From contig DAXETY010000093.1 in NCBI GenBank assembly GCA_051155755.1, positions 1 to 39,172 on the forward strand: a stretch of 39,172 nt of DNA, written 5' to 3'. A program made the position numbers and the translations under genes. Source of the stretch: DAXETY01 sp051155755. GTDB taxonomy: Bacteria > Desulfobacterota > Desulfobacteria > Desulfobacterales > SG8-13. Under the pieces are notes generated by a model that was not told the origin of the DNA, did no database searches, and worked only from the letters and a program-made list of their open reading frames with translations. Numbering within the stretch: position 1 is the stretch's first letter; every line of letters begins with the position of its first letter. Of the stretch, positions 6,899-15,560 are shown in pieces.

Positions 6899-8401
6899 GT
6901 GGAAAGCGATTTTACAAAGCCGTTGCAAGCAGCACTCGATGCCATGCGAATTTCCCAGACGCATGCCGTCGGGGTTTACAAATATTTCAATGAATTCATG
7001 CTGCCCTTCTGGACTGCGCTGAACGCCTTTGTCACCCTGGAAAGAGACAAAATCGCCCGCCACCATCCGATCGACACGCTTCGCGATTATTTCGAACTGC
7101 TGCAGTTCAATCTGCAAGTGGCCGAAAAAGGCATGCTGGCATCCAGCCGGGCCATGAATTCCTATTACACCGATCGCACAAGCCGGGCATTTTCCGCCTG
7201 GCTCGACGATCTGCGAAATTCCGGCAATGGCGCTCTGATCGATTTCACCCGGGCCGAAGCGCAACTGCTGGAAAAGGTGGTTTACAGCTATCCGAAAGCG
7301 ATCTGGGACATCAAACCGGAATACGGATTTCATTTCGACGGCGACGGTTACGACAAGGTCGCCGAAACCGATCGTTTCCGGCTCTACCGTGTTCTTCCCC
7401 GCGCCGATATCGAAACCCGACCTGACGCCAAACCGATTCTGATCATTCCACCCTATGTCCTGGGGGCCAATATCCTGTGCTTTCTACCCGGCGAGCGCAA
7501 AAGCTATGTGCACGCCTATGCGAACCAGGGAATTCCGACCTACATTCGCATCATCAAGCCGATCGAAAGCACCCCCGCGGTGCAAACGCTCACCGGCGAA
7601 GAAGACGCCCTGGATATTCGCCGATTCAGCGAAGATATCCATCGTATTCATGGTCGCAGGGTCACCCTCAACGGTTTTTGTCAGGGCGGCTTCGTTGCCC
7701 TGACCGCCCTGCTGACCGGTGAGTTGGACGGGCTGGTTGACGCGCTGATCAACTGCGTGGCGCCCATGGACGGCACTCGCAGCAAGGCCCTGGTGGAATA
7801 CCTGCGGCATCTGCCGCCGCGATTTCGCGACCTGGGCTATGCGCTCAAAGAGCTGCGCTCCGGCAACCGTGTGGTGGACGGAAAGGTGATGAGCTGGGTC
7901 TACAAACTCAAAAGCATGGAAACCGAAGCACCGCTGTTCACGCTGTATCGCGATCTGCAGATGCTCAACCGCAACGGATGGCCCCAAAAAATCAGCAAGA
8001 CCGCCGCGGCCATCAACTACTGGCTCCTATACGATCGCAGTGATTTGCCCGAACCGATCACGAAAATGAGCTTCGATTCCTACACGATTCCAATCGATTC
8101 GGACGGAAACCTGCCGGTGAAATTGTTCGGACGCCCACTCAACCTGCATCGATTGGAACAAAGCAACATTCGGTTTATGATCTGCTACGGCGCACAGGAT
8201 GACCTGGTCGACAAAGCCGCTGCCCTGGCGCCGCTCGATTACTTGTCCGCCGAAGTCACCGAATTTCCCAAAGGCCACGGCGCCATCGCAACTTCCTGGT
8301 CTCATCCCGAATCCGAATATGCCCTGCACAAACGCTTTCCCAACGGCAGCCGCGGTCCGGTGCGGTTTCAACTCGATCTGGATGCCGAAACAACCGGTTA
8401 A
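6899..8401 (+). CDS. PhaC-like PHA synthase-family alpha/beta hydrolase (long, atypical)
   Basis: A 500-residue protein with a helical N-terminal ~140 residues and an alpha/beta-hydrolase core. The nucleophile elbow GFCQGG places a Cys at residue 261, as in PHA synthases rather than the Ser of lipases. GAQDDLVD (Asp434/435) and GHG (His460) complete the expected triad. It differs strongly from the class III PhaC at 10261-11436: the His motif is GHGAIA rather than GHIG, and it is 110 residues longer. It follows the phasins by 46 nt and precedes a coiled-coil protein that may be a subunit. The start is uncertain: a GTG at 6899 without a clear ribosome binding site, or an ATG at 6944. It could be a synthase of a distinct class or a Cys-dependent PHA depolymerase/transacylase. 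Confidence 0.75.
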   Translation: MESDFTKPLQAALDAMRISQTHAVGVYKYFNEFMLPFWTALNAFVTLERDKIARHHPIDTLRDYFELLQFNLQVAEKGMLASSRAMNSYYTDRTSRAFSAWLDDLRNSGNGALIDFTRAEAQLLEKVVYSYPKAIWDIKPEYGFHFDGDGYDKVAETDRFRLYRVLPRADIETRPDAKPILIIPPYVLGANILCFLPGERKSYVHAYANQGIPTYIRIIKPIESTPAVQTLTGEEDALDIRRFSEDIHRIHGRRVTLNGFCQGGFVALTALLTGELDGLVDALINCVAPMDGTRSKALVEYLRHLPPRFRDLGYALKELRSGNRVVDGKVMSWVYKLKSMETEAPLFTLYRDLQMLNRNGWPQKISKTAAAINYWLLYDRSDLPEPITKMSFDSYTIPIDSDGNLPVKLFGRPLNLHRLEQSNIRFMICYGAQDDLVDKAAALAPLDYLSAEVTEFPKGHGAIATSWSHPESEYALHKRFPNGSRGPVRFQLDLDAETTG

Positions 8402-8453
8402 CCGCCTTGAGGGTTGATCGCAAGGCCGTAAATCTTGAGAATTGTGGAAACGC

Positions 8454-8915
8454 ATGGATCGAAATTTTCTTGAATTCTGGGGCAATTACCTGCTGGCCGT
8501 AGCCAAAGGGCAAAAGCAGATGGAAGACTTTTCCCGCTGGATGAAGCAGGGCTTTCAGGGAGCCGAGGAGCTTACCGAAATGTTCCAGAAAGTCTATGGG
8601 CTCGATCCAAAACGAGACGGATACGCCGAGTCGTGGGAAAAGGCGGCACGGGATTTCCGTCTCGCTTTCCGCGAATCGTTTCTCCAGATGGGCTGGGTTC
8701 CGCGGGAAGATTACGATGCCCTGGCGGAGGAAAACCAGCACCTTCAGCAAAAGCTCGACCGGCAAGAGGAACAAATCAAACGGCTGCGCCGGCTGCTGAG
8801 CGACCCGGGCGCCGATCAGACCCAAACGCTGAAGGTGTTTCAGGAACTCATCCAGAAACAGGGTGCGGAATTCAGCAAGCTGATGCGCAAGCTGAGCGAA
8901 CCGGAAGACGGTTGA
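8454..8915 (+). CDS. Small coiled-coil protein, possible PhaE/phasin-like partner
   Basis: A 153-residue protein rich in Phe, Trp, Gln and charged residues and predicted to be almost all helix. The N-terminus (FLEFWGNYLLAVAKGQKQMEDFSRWMK) resembles phasin or PhaE openings. Residues about 85-115 form a heptad-like coiled coil ending KRLRRLL, comparable to the C-terminal KKKIRRLEK of PhaE. It begins 52 nt after the PhaC-like gene and is co-directional with it. I infer a granule-associated or synthase-activating subunit for that protein. I cannot name a family with certainty. The start at 8454 is the first ATG; a TTG at 8442 is possible. Confidence 0.65.
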   Translation: MDRNFLEFWGNYLLAVAKGQKQMEDFSRWMKQGFQGAEELTEMFQKVYGLDPKRDGYAESWEKAARDFRLAFRESFLQMGWVPREDYDALAEENQHLQQKLDRQEEQIKRLRRLLSDPGADQTQTLKVFQELIQKQGAEFSKLMRKLSEPEDG

Positions 8916-8970
8916 TATTCCGGCTGCGAAAACCGCTGGATTGAGCCAGTATATTTAACTCGTCGTGGAA

Positions 8971-8993
8971 CACTTTTGCCCGGGCAAAAAGTG
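8971..8993. repeat. Near-perfect palindrome around CCCGGG
   Basis: CACTTTTGCCC and GGGCAAAAAGTG are complementary apart from one extra A. It lies 55 nt past the coiled-coil gene in a 282-nt spacer between convergent genes. It has a hairpin shape but no following T tract on the plus strand. It may be a terminator relic or a protein-binding site. Confidence 0.4.
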
Positions 8994-9118
8994 ATTGCGT
9001 CCTGATTTGAGCGATTGCCGAGGTTGCCGCAGATACAAGAAAGCCGCCGTTTCGCTATAGATTCTATGCGGAACGGCGGCTGACGCCGTAGATGCGGTGA
9101 GATCGGCAAGCCCGAAGG

Positions 9119-9191
9119 GTTTCAAATTTTCAAAGCGAAAATCGATCCAAATCCACCCAAGATGACCTCTCTTTTTTTGAAAATTTGAAAC
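9119..9191. repeat. Perfect 16-bp inverted repeat between convergent genes
   Basis: Positions 9119-9134 (GTTTCAAATTTTCAAA) are the exact reverse complement of 9176-9191, with 41 nt between. The right arm ends 6 nt before the GAF gene's stop codon. A T run (9172-9178) overlaps the right arm. It may act as a two-way terminator or a cruciform site. Confidence 0.6.
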
Positions 9192-9197
9192 GCTCAA

Positions 9198-10244
9198 TTA
9201 GAACCAGGAGCGGTGACTCCATATCTCCTCCTTCAGGTCCTTCATGTCGTTCTGCAGGGCCAGATACATGGCCGCATTCTGAATCGCCAGACCGCCGGTC
9301 TGCGCCAGGGCATTGACCAGCATGACCATGTCTTCGGGAAAATCGCGTCGGCTCCCACTGCACAGGCGCATGACGCCGATCACTTCCTCCTTGGCTTTCA
9401 CGGGCACCACCATCATCGATGCGATGCCTTCTTCGATGACGGCTTCACGGTATTCCACCCGGTCGTCGGTCTCCACATCCGTAATGACGATGGTTTCGCC
9501 TTTCAGAACCTGGGCCATGGTTTTTTTGCCCGCGACCGGCCCCTTGTTCAGGAAAGGCTCGCTGAGCCCATAGCTGGCGACCAGGTCGAGGTTGCCGGTT
9601 TCCTTGTTGAGCAGCCGTATCAACACCCCCTTCATACCCAGGGCCTCACAGATGTCGGCCGTCAGGTTGTGCAGGATGGTTTTAATCTCGAGGGTGGCGT
9701 TGATGTTGGCGGCCAGATCCAGAAACAGCATCGAGTTTTTACGAATCCGCTCCAGCAGCCGGGCGTGTTCGATGGCCATGCCGCCCTGTTCGGCCAAGGC
9801 GGTGAGAAAATCGATTTCCTCCTCTGAAAAATCCCGCTGATCGGCTGTGTATAAGGCCAGAATCCCAATAACCTTGTCACTGACGGTGACCGGCACATCC
9901 AGAATGGAGGCGATGCCTTCGGCCTTTTTCATGTCGTGGTTTTCAACCCGTGGATCGCTGGTCGCATCCTTGATGGCCAGGTAGCCGCCTTTTAAAACGG
10001 CGCCGACGATCTTTTTCGCATGAAAGGGCTTGGCGTGCAGATAATTGTCGGAGAGGCCTTTCTGGGCCACCGGCACGAAAAGATCCTGTTCCTCATCCGC
10101 CAGAAACAAGCAGGCCGCCCTGGCATTCATGGTTTCGATGGCGCTGCTTACGATCAGATCGAGCAGCGCGGACTTGCTCAGGGTCGTGCCGAACGCTTTG
10201 CTTACCTTGCAGATGGATTTGAAATAATCCAACTCTTTGGTCAT
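9198..10244 (-). CDS. Tandem GAF-domain protein
   Basis: A 348-residue cytoplasmic protein with two GAF domains, about residues 20-165 and 185-330, joined by a helix (EHARLLERIRKNSMLFL). Each ends with the typical VPV...VIGVL/MRL...F..E/D strand-helix pattern. No kinase, cyclase or phosphodiesterase output domain is present, so it may sense a small molecule and act through a partner. The start at 10244 is chosen because GGAG lies 6 nt before it, though an ATG at 10256 is in frame. It starts 16 nt after the phaC stop and is the last gene of that operon, which suggests a role in controlling PHA synthase or reporting metabolic state. Confidence 0.85.
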   Translation of the reverse strand: MTKELDYFKSICKVSKAFGTTLSKSALLDLIVSSAIETMNARAACLFLADEEQDLFVPVAQKGLSDNYLHAKPFHAKKIVGAVLKGGYLAIKDATSDPRVENHDMKKAEGIASILDVPVTVSDKVIGILALYTADQRDFSEEEIDFLTALAEQGGMAIEHARLLERIRKNSMLFLDLAANINATLEIKTILHNLTADICEALGMKGVLIRLLNKETGNLDLVASYGLSEPFLNKGPVAGKKTMAQVLKGETIVITDVETDDRVEYREAVIEEGIASMMVVPVKAKEEVIGVMRLCSGSRRDFPEDMVMLVNALAQTGGLAIQNAAMYLALQNDMKDLKEEIWSHRSWF

Positions 10245-10260
10245 TTTGGGCTCCATTGAA

Positions 10261-11436
10261 TCAGTTCGTCGTTTCGGTAGCGGTGGTCTTCCGACGGGTT
10301 GACCGGGCTGTCTTTCCACTGACAGTTTTTTTGCGAACCTTCGGTTTCGGTTTTTCGGCGGCATCCCGTTCCTTCAGCCATTGCATGATCCGGGGCGCAA
10401 ACTCCTTCTGATATTTGGAACTGACATAGATGCCGATGTGACCGGTTTCCAGGCACAGGTCCTCGACGTCCTGGCTGCCGACGGCTTTGGTCAGGCGATC
10501 GCAGGCGCCCGGAGGCACCAGGTGGTCGTATTTGCCGTAGATGTTCAACAACGGCATGGTAATGCGCTGCAGGTCCACCCGGCGGCCGCCGACCTCCATG
10601 CGGCTCTGGATCAGCAGATTCTTCTGATAGCAATCCTTGATGAATTGGCGGAAGGTTTCGCCGGGCACATCCGGGCTGTCGAAAATCCATTTTTCCATGC
10701 GGATGAAGTTTTCAACGAAATTCTTGTTGTCCATGTTTTCCAGGAATCCGACATACTTGTCGATCATGAGCCGGGCCGGATTCAGCATGAGAAAACCGAA
10801 ATTCATAAAGTCCCCGGGCATGTTTCCCAGCGAGTCGACCATGCGATCGGCATCGACCTTCTTCATCCAGATGTGCAGCAATCCTTCGTCGGTGTCGAAG
10901 TTGGTGGGCGTGACCGTGGTGATCAGGTTTTTCACTTTTTCCGGATGCTGCGCGCTGTAAATGGTCGAAAAGGTCCCCCCCATGCAGATGCCCATCAGGT
11001 GAATCCGGTCGACGCCGTGTTTGTCGCGGATGAAATCCACCACGCCGTCCATGTAGCCGTTGACATGATCGTCGATGGTCAGAAATCGATCCTTGCGGGT
11101 CGGATACCCCCAGTCGATCATGTACAGCTCGATACCGTGGTTGAGAAAGGTCTGCACCACACTGCGGCCCGGCTGCAAATCAAGCATCGTTTCCCGGTTG
11201 ATCAAGGCGTAGACGACCAGCAGGGGGTGCTTGTAGCGAACGGGCACCGTCGGAACATAGTGCTTCAACTTGACACGATCCTCTTCATATACGACATCGT
11301 ATGGGGTCGGAGCGATCTGGGTGTCGAGCTCCTGGAGCAGCACATCCGATGCTTTGCGGGCGCGGCTCTGCGCCTTTTCGGTGTCTTCGGCCAGTTTGGA
11401 AAGGATCAAATCCACCGGGATTTTCGTTCTTTCCAT
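10261..11436 (-). CDS. phaC: Class III PHA synthase catalytic subunit PhaC
   Basis: A 391-residue class III PHA synthase that polymerises (R)-3-hydroxyacyl-CoA together with PhaE. GICMGGTF gives the nucleophile C151, GKYDHLVP gives D304 and ETGHIG gives H333. These match the Allochromatium triad (C149, D302, H331) almost exactly. The body ends near residue 355. An unusual tail of about 30 residues follows, rich in Lys, Arg, Thr and Ala. The ATG at 11436 has AAGGGGG upstream. It lies 37 nt after phaE and 16 nt before the GAF gene in one minus-strand operon. Confidence 0.95.
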   Translation of the reverse strand: MERTKIPVDLILSKLAEDTEKAQSRARKASDVLLQELDTQIAPTPYDVVYEEDRVKLKHYVPTVPVRYKHPLLVVYALINRETMLDLQPGRSVVQTFLNHGIELYMIDWGYPTRKDRFLTIDDHVNGYMDGVVDFIRDKHGVDRIHLMGICMGGTFSTIYSAQHPEKVKNLITTVTPTNFDTDEGLLHIWMKKVDADRMVDSLGNMPGDFMNFGFLMLNPARLMIDKYVGFLENMDNKNFVENFIRMEKWIFDSPDVPGETFRQFIKDCYQKNLLIQSRMEVGGRRVDLQRITMPLLNIYGKYDHLVPPGACDRLTKAVGSQDVEDLCLETGHIGIYVSSKYQKEFAPRIMQWLKERDAAEKPKPKVRKKTVSGKTARSTRRKTTATETTN

Positions 11437-11473
11437 GGCAACCCCCTTTTCCCCGGATAAAGTCCCGCAGCGA

Positions 11474-12352
11474 TCACTTGGATTTTTCGAGTCTGCGGAT
11501 TTTTTTCTTGAGGTGGTAAATCTCCCTGTACAATTCGTCCATTTCTTTCTGGGTCGGCACCGACATCCATTTCAGGATGTCCTGGGTGAGGGAATCCCGG
11601 GTGGAGACGAAGTCCTCCAGGGTCTCGAGCGTTCGCCCCATTACATCGAGATACTCCTGCGATTTGAACAGGTTCATGTAATGCCCTTCAAGGATTTTAA
11701 TCCACATGCGGTAATACGCGTTGGAATCTTCCGGCAATCCCCCCTTCTCGGCCAAATCGGCAATTTGTTCCTGCAGAACCTTGAAGGATTTTTCCATCGG
11801 CAGATAGAACAGGTTCATGAATTCGCCAAACGCGTTCTGAAAGCGGTTGAGCTTGTCCATCGCCTGGTTGGCTTTTTCCTGGTACACCCGCGACAGACCC
11901 AGCTGGGGCACGTGGAAAAACCGGCTGAACTCCTCTTCGTAAATTTCACGCCAGGCTTTGATCGCCTCCTGATCGGGATTTTGAAACGAATAGGCCTGGG
12001 TCGTATCCTGGATGCGTCCCCCGCGTTCCAACCACTGCTGCTGCAGACTGAAAAAGCTTTGCCACCCGGCCTGCATCATGCGGGTCAGAATGGCCGGCAT
12101 AGCGCGCCCCAGGTTCGAGACGGCTTCCATGGCGCCGGGATCGTTGGCCGCCGAGGACAGCGTTTGCCAGGTTTTCAGAACCGCTTCAAAGGATTCCTGG
12201 GTCCGGCTTCGGGAAGCATCCTCCGCGTCTGCGAACCCCGTCTCGGCCCGGCCGGTTTTCATCCAGCTTTGCAGCATCTGTTGCCAAAAATCCGCCGAAC
12301 TTTGAATCCATGCGCCGAGCAGGCTCTGATCGTCATTCTGTGATACGGTCAT
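11474..12352 (-). CDS. phaE: Class III PHA synthase subunit PhaE
   Basis: A 292-residue helical protein. The opening SADFWQQMLQSWMK is typical of PhaE, as is the C-terminal signature SVPTQKEMDELYREIYHLKKKIRRLEK, given here split by function: a PT-x-x-E-x-DEL turn, then a basic coiled coil. PhaE binds and activates class III PhaC at the granule surface and has no catalytic residues of its own. It is a little shorter than the Allochromatium protein (about 357). GAGGTG precedes the ATG at 12352. It lies 39 nt after mce and 37 nt before phaC. Confidence 0.9.
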   Translation of the reverse strand: MTVSQNDDQSLLGAWIQSSADFWQQMLQSWMKTGRAETGFADAEDASRSRTQESFEAVLKTWQTLSSAANDPGAMEAVSNLGRAMPAILTRMMQAGWQSFFSLQQQWLERGGRIQDTTQAYSFQNPDQEAIKAWREIYEEEFSRFFHVPQLGLSRVYQEKANQAMDKLNRFQNAFGEFMNLFYLPMEKSFKVLQEQIADLAEKGGLPEDSNAYYRMWIKILEGHYMNLFKSQEYLDVMGRTLETLEDFVSTRDSLTQDILKWMSVPTQKEMDELYREIYHLKKKIRRLEKSK

Positions 12353-12391
12353 CCGTCACCTCAAATCGGTTGGAAGCGAAATACCACGCAC

Positions 12392-12802
12392 TTATTCATC
12401 GGCGCGTTCGCACAGTTCAACCAGTACGCCGCCGGTGGCCTTGGGGTGCAGGAAGGCGATCCTGGCACCGCCGGCACCTTTTCGCGGAACTTCGTCGATC
12501 AGTTTGACGCCCTTGGCTTTCAATTCCTGCAGCGCCGCATCGATATCTTCCACCCGGAAGGCAATGTGCTGAATGCCGGTCCCTTTTTTCTCGATGTACT
12601 TGGCCACCGGTCCATCCGGCGTCGTCGACTCCAACAGCTCCACTTCGCTTTCGCCCACCGGGAAAAATGCCGTGGTGACCTTCTGCTCGGTCACGGTTTC
12701 CGCGCCTTCAAACTGCAGGCCGAGCACATCGGACCAGAATTGTTTCCCTTCGTCGATGCTGTTGACGGCAATGCCCAGGTGATCGATTTTCAGCACTTTC
12801 AT
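12392..12802 (-). CDS. mce: Methylmalonyl-CoA epimerase
   Basis: A 136-residue vicinal-oxygen-chelate (glyoxalase-fold) protein that interconverts (R)- and (S)-methylmalonyl-CoA. The N-terminal metal His is in IDHLGIAV, GIQHIAFRVEDID carries the central His, and VELCE near the end supplies the Glu ligand. Length and order match bacterial epimerases. AAGGAGG precedes the ATG at 12802, although the frame is open to 12901. It sits directly before phaE, tying propionyl-/methylmalonyl-CoA flux to PHA synthesis. In propionate-oxidising Desulfobacterota this enzyme works in the methylmalonyl-CoA pathway; no mutase gene is in the window. Confidence 0.92.
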   Translation of the reverse strand: MKVLKIDHLGIAVNSIDEGKQFWSDVLGLQFEGAETVTEQKVTTAFFPVGESEVELLESTTPDGPVAKYIEKKGTGIQHIAFRVEDIDAALQELKAKGVKLIDEVPRKGAGGARIAFLHPKATGGVLVELCERADE

Positions 12803-12947
12803 CGTTTCCTCCTTGGTTGGATAAAAGATCGCAAAACCATACAGTCTCCCTGCAGTTTCAAAACAAACGGCTGTGGGCCGGCAAACTGGATGGATTCGCA
12901 TCCATCCGGCAGACGGCTGCAGATGCAGGAGGCTGTGCCAACGTGTT

Positions 12948-13169
12948 CTACTGGACGGATTCCACCGACTTTACTTCCGGAATTTCCTGCTTGAGATAGC
13001 GTTCGATTCCGTTTTTAAGGGTCATCTGGGACATCGGGCATCCGGCACAGGCGCCCTGAAGACGCACCTTTACCACACCGTCTTCGATTTCCACCAGTTC
13101 CACATCGCCCCCGTCCCGTTGGAGCATCGGCCGGACCTTGTTGATGGCGGCTTCGACTTTTTCCTTCAT
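12948..13169 (-). CDS. NifU-like C-terminal domain Fe-S scaffold protein
   Basis: A 73-residue stand-alone NifU C-terminal (NFU) domain. The signature CAGCPMSQMTLKNGIE contains the C-x2-C pair that carries or transfers a labile Fe-S cluster. The preceding RPMLQRDGGDVELVEI is equally typical. The start at 13169 has GGGAG; the open frame upstream to 13268 looks non-coding. The gap to mce is 145 nt, so it may be a separate transcript or the first gene of the pha operon. Confidence 0.9.
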   Translation of the reverse strand: MKEKVEAAINKVRPMLQRDGGDVELVEIEDGVVKVRLQGACAGCPMSQMTLKNGIERYLKQEIPEVKSVESVQ

Positions 13170-13346
13170 AACCGTTCTCCCTGTGTGCGACCTGGGCGGC
13201 TCCCGTACCGGGTTCAACCGGTTTCCACCGTCGGTCGGTTCACGGCTGCTTTGCAGCTGACTTTCCATTCCTCTGGATTTTGATAACCAACTTTCCCGAC
13301 AAAATAAATATGATTTTTCAAAATGCCAAATTTGTGAGAAACGCGC

Positions 13347-14462
13347 TTATTTCCCGCGGTCTCGATAAAACTGCCTTCGAAACGAATCGAACCCTTCGTT
13401 TTCCACGGCGGCTCGCATCTGCCCCATCAGACGTTGAAAATAAAAAAGGTTGTGAATGGTCAGCAGCCGATAAGCCAGCAGCTCTCTGGAAAGATACAGG
13501 TGCCGGAGGTAGGCCCGGGAGTATCGCTGACAGGTGTAGCACCCGCAATCGGCCTCCGGTGGGCGCGTATCTTTGCGGTGAAGGGCGTTGGCGATGTTCA
13601 GCGTACCATTTGACACGAACAGCTGTCCATTGCGGGCATTGCGGGTGGGCAGCACGCAGTCGAACATATCCGCACCCCTTGCGACCAGCTCCACCAGGTC
13701 TTCCGGCGCGCCTACCCCCATGATATATCGCGGACGCTGTTCCGGCAGCAGCGGCAAGGTTGCATCCGCCATTGCGAGCATCAATTCTTTCGGTTCCCCC
13801 ACGCTCAATCCGCCCAGCGCATACCCCGGAAATCCGATTTCCACGGTCCGCTCGGCAGAGATTCTGCGCAGGTCGGCATCGAAGCCCCCCTGTACGATGC
13901 CGAACAGGGCCTGATGATTCGCAGCGGATTTCTCCCAGGCCGTTTTACAGCGTTCGGCCCATCGCAGCGTCCGCTCCAGAGCCTCGATTGTCACCGCCGT
14001 GTCGGCCGGATAGGCAATGCACTGGTCCAGGCACATCAGGATATCCGAATCCAGACAGCGCTGTATCTCCACGGCTTTTTCCGGTGTCAGCTCATGCCGG
14101 GATCCGTCGATATGGGACTGGAACACAACGCCCTCGTCGCTGACGCTGCGAAGTGCGGCCAGAGAGAACACCTGGAAACCGCCGCTGTCGGTCAGTATGG
14201 GCCCCTGCCAGTTCATAAATCGGTGCAACCCGGAGAATTCGCCGATCACCTCGCACCCGGGTCTCAGGTAGAGATGGTAGGTATTGCCGAGGATGATCCG
14301 TACCCCGCAGGCCGACAACTCTTCCGCACTGACGGCTTTGACCGTTCCCAGCGTTCCAACCGGCATGAACACCGGTGTGGGAACGTCCCCGCGGCGGGTT
14401 TTCAAAACACCGGCTCGGGCCCGATGGGTGCTTGCTTCGGCCGTGATTTCGAACTGCAGCAT
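13347..14462 (-). CDS. tgt: tRNA-guanine transglycosylase (queuine/preQ1)
   Basis: A 371-residue Tgt that swaps the anticodon wobble guanine for preQ1 in GUN-anticodon tRNAs. Visible motifs are DSGGFQVFSL with the N-terminal Asp, GIVQGG, the GGLSVGE stretch, the nucleophile region DCVLPTRNARNG, and the zinc site C-x-C-x2-C with a distal His (CGCYTC ... LLTIHN). The ATG at 14462 follows GGAGG at optimal spacing. It overlaps the end of queA by a few nucleotides if a GTG at 14477 is used, but the ATG is much better supported. Confidence 0.96.
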   Translation of the reverse strand: MLQFEITAEASTHRARAGVLKTRRGDVPTPVFMPVGTLGTVKAVSAEELSACGVRIILGNTYHLYLRPGCEVIGEFSGLHRFMNWQGPILTDSGGFQVFSLAALRSVSDEGVVFQSHIDGSRHELTPEKAVEIQRCLDSDILMCLDQCIAYPADTAVTIEALERTLRWAERCKTAWEKSAANHQALFGIVQGGFDADLRRISAERTVEIGFPGYALGGLSVGEPKELMLAMADATLPLLPEQRPRYIMGVGAPEDLVELVARGADMFDCVLPTRNARNGQLFVSNGTLNIANALHRKDTRPPEADCGCYTCQRYSRAYLRHLYLSRELLAYRLLTIHNLFYFQRLMGQMRAAVENEGFDSFRRQFYRDRGK

Positions 14463-14473
14463 GGACGCCTCCG

Positions 14474-15532
14474 TCACCGGATCAGCATGGCATCGCCGTA
14501 GCTGTAAAATCGATATTGCCGGTCAATGGCCTGCCGGTAGGCGGCCATGATGTTCTCCCGGCCGGCAAAAGCGGACACCAGCATGAGCAGGGTCGATCGC
14601 GGCAGATGAAAATTGGTAATCAGCCCGCCGACCATTCGAAAGCGATAGCCGGGATAAATGTAAAGATCGCATTCGCCCCGTCCGCTTTGCAGCACGCCGT
14701 TTCGATCCGTAAAAAACTCCAGGGTTCGCACACAGGTGGTTCCCACCGCGATCACCCGCTTGCCGTTTTCGACGGCCTGATTGATTTTCAGCGCGGAGCC
14801 TTCCGGAATCACAAATCGCTCGGGGTGCATTTCGTGACGCCGGATGTCGTCAACGCGCACGGGGATAAAGGTGCCGTATCCCACATGCAACGTAATCGGC
14901 ACGACGTCGATGCCTTTGGCGTTAAGTGCCTCCAGCAGGGAGGTTGTAAAATGAAGGCCTGCCGTCGGAGCGGCAACCGCACCTTTGTCCCGGGCGTAGA
15001 TCGTCTGGTAGCGATTTCGATCGGAGCCGGCCTTTTCATCGGTTTCACGGCGGATGTAAGGCGGCAGCGGAACCACCCCGCAGCGCTGCAGCAATTCGTC
15101 GAAGGTTTGACCGGCAGGCAACCGGAACTTCAGATCGTAACAGCCGCCGCGCCCTCCGAGCACGGTGGCCGTAGCGTCCGGCGAGACAATCAGCTCCGAA
15201 CCCGGCCGGGGCGGCTTGGAGGCTTTGACCAGACATGCAACCGTGAAATTGCCGTTTTCACCGACTCCGCCGGCATAATCCAGTACCAGGATTTCCACCT
15301 TCCCGCCGCTGGGCTTGCGGCCGTGGATCCGCCCGGGAATCACGGCCGTGTTGTTGACCACGAGCAGGTCATCGGCCGTCAGCAAATCGACCAGATCGGC
15401 AAAAATCCGATGCGCCGCTTCGCCGGTGCGTCGATCGAGCACCAGCAGACGGGATCGGTCTCTCCGGTCAACCGGCTGCTGGGCAATCAGTTCCTCGGGA
15501 AGGTGATAGTCGTAGTCGGAAATCGAATACAT
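14474..15532 (-). CDS. queA: S-adenosylmethionine:tRNA ribosyltransferase-isomerase
   Basis: A 352-residue QueA that adds the epoxycyclopentane ring to preQ1-tRNA using S-adenosylmethionine. The opening YDYHLPEELIAQQP is diagnostic. Further conserved blocks are RDRSRLLVLDR, VVNNTAVIPGRI, APTAGLHFT, LHVGYGTF and GTTCVRTLE. It is immediately upstream of tgt, and the stop codon is 11 nt from the tgt start, a common queuosine operon. No strong ribosome binding site is seen at 15532, but the N-terminus is canonical. Confidence 0.96.
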   Translation of the reverse strand: MYSISDYDYHLPEELIAQQPVDRRDRSRLLVLDRRTGEAAHRIFADLVDLLTADDLLVVNNTAVIPGRIHGRKPSGGKVEILVLDYAGGVGENGNFTVACLVKASKPPRPGSELIVSPDATATVLGGRGGCYDLKFRLPAGQTFDELLQRCGVVPLPPYIRRETDEKAGSDRNRYQTIYARDKGAVAAPTAGLHFTTSLLEALNAKGIDVVPITLHVGYGTFIPVRVDDIRRHEMHPERFVIPEGSALKINQAVENGKRVIAVGTTCVRTLEFFTDRNGVLQSGRGECDLYIYPGYRFRMVGGLITNFHLPRSTLLMLVSAFAGRENIMAAYRQAIDRQYRFYSYGDAMLIR

Positions 15533-15560
15533 GATGAAATGTTTTTATGATTTGAAAGAC

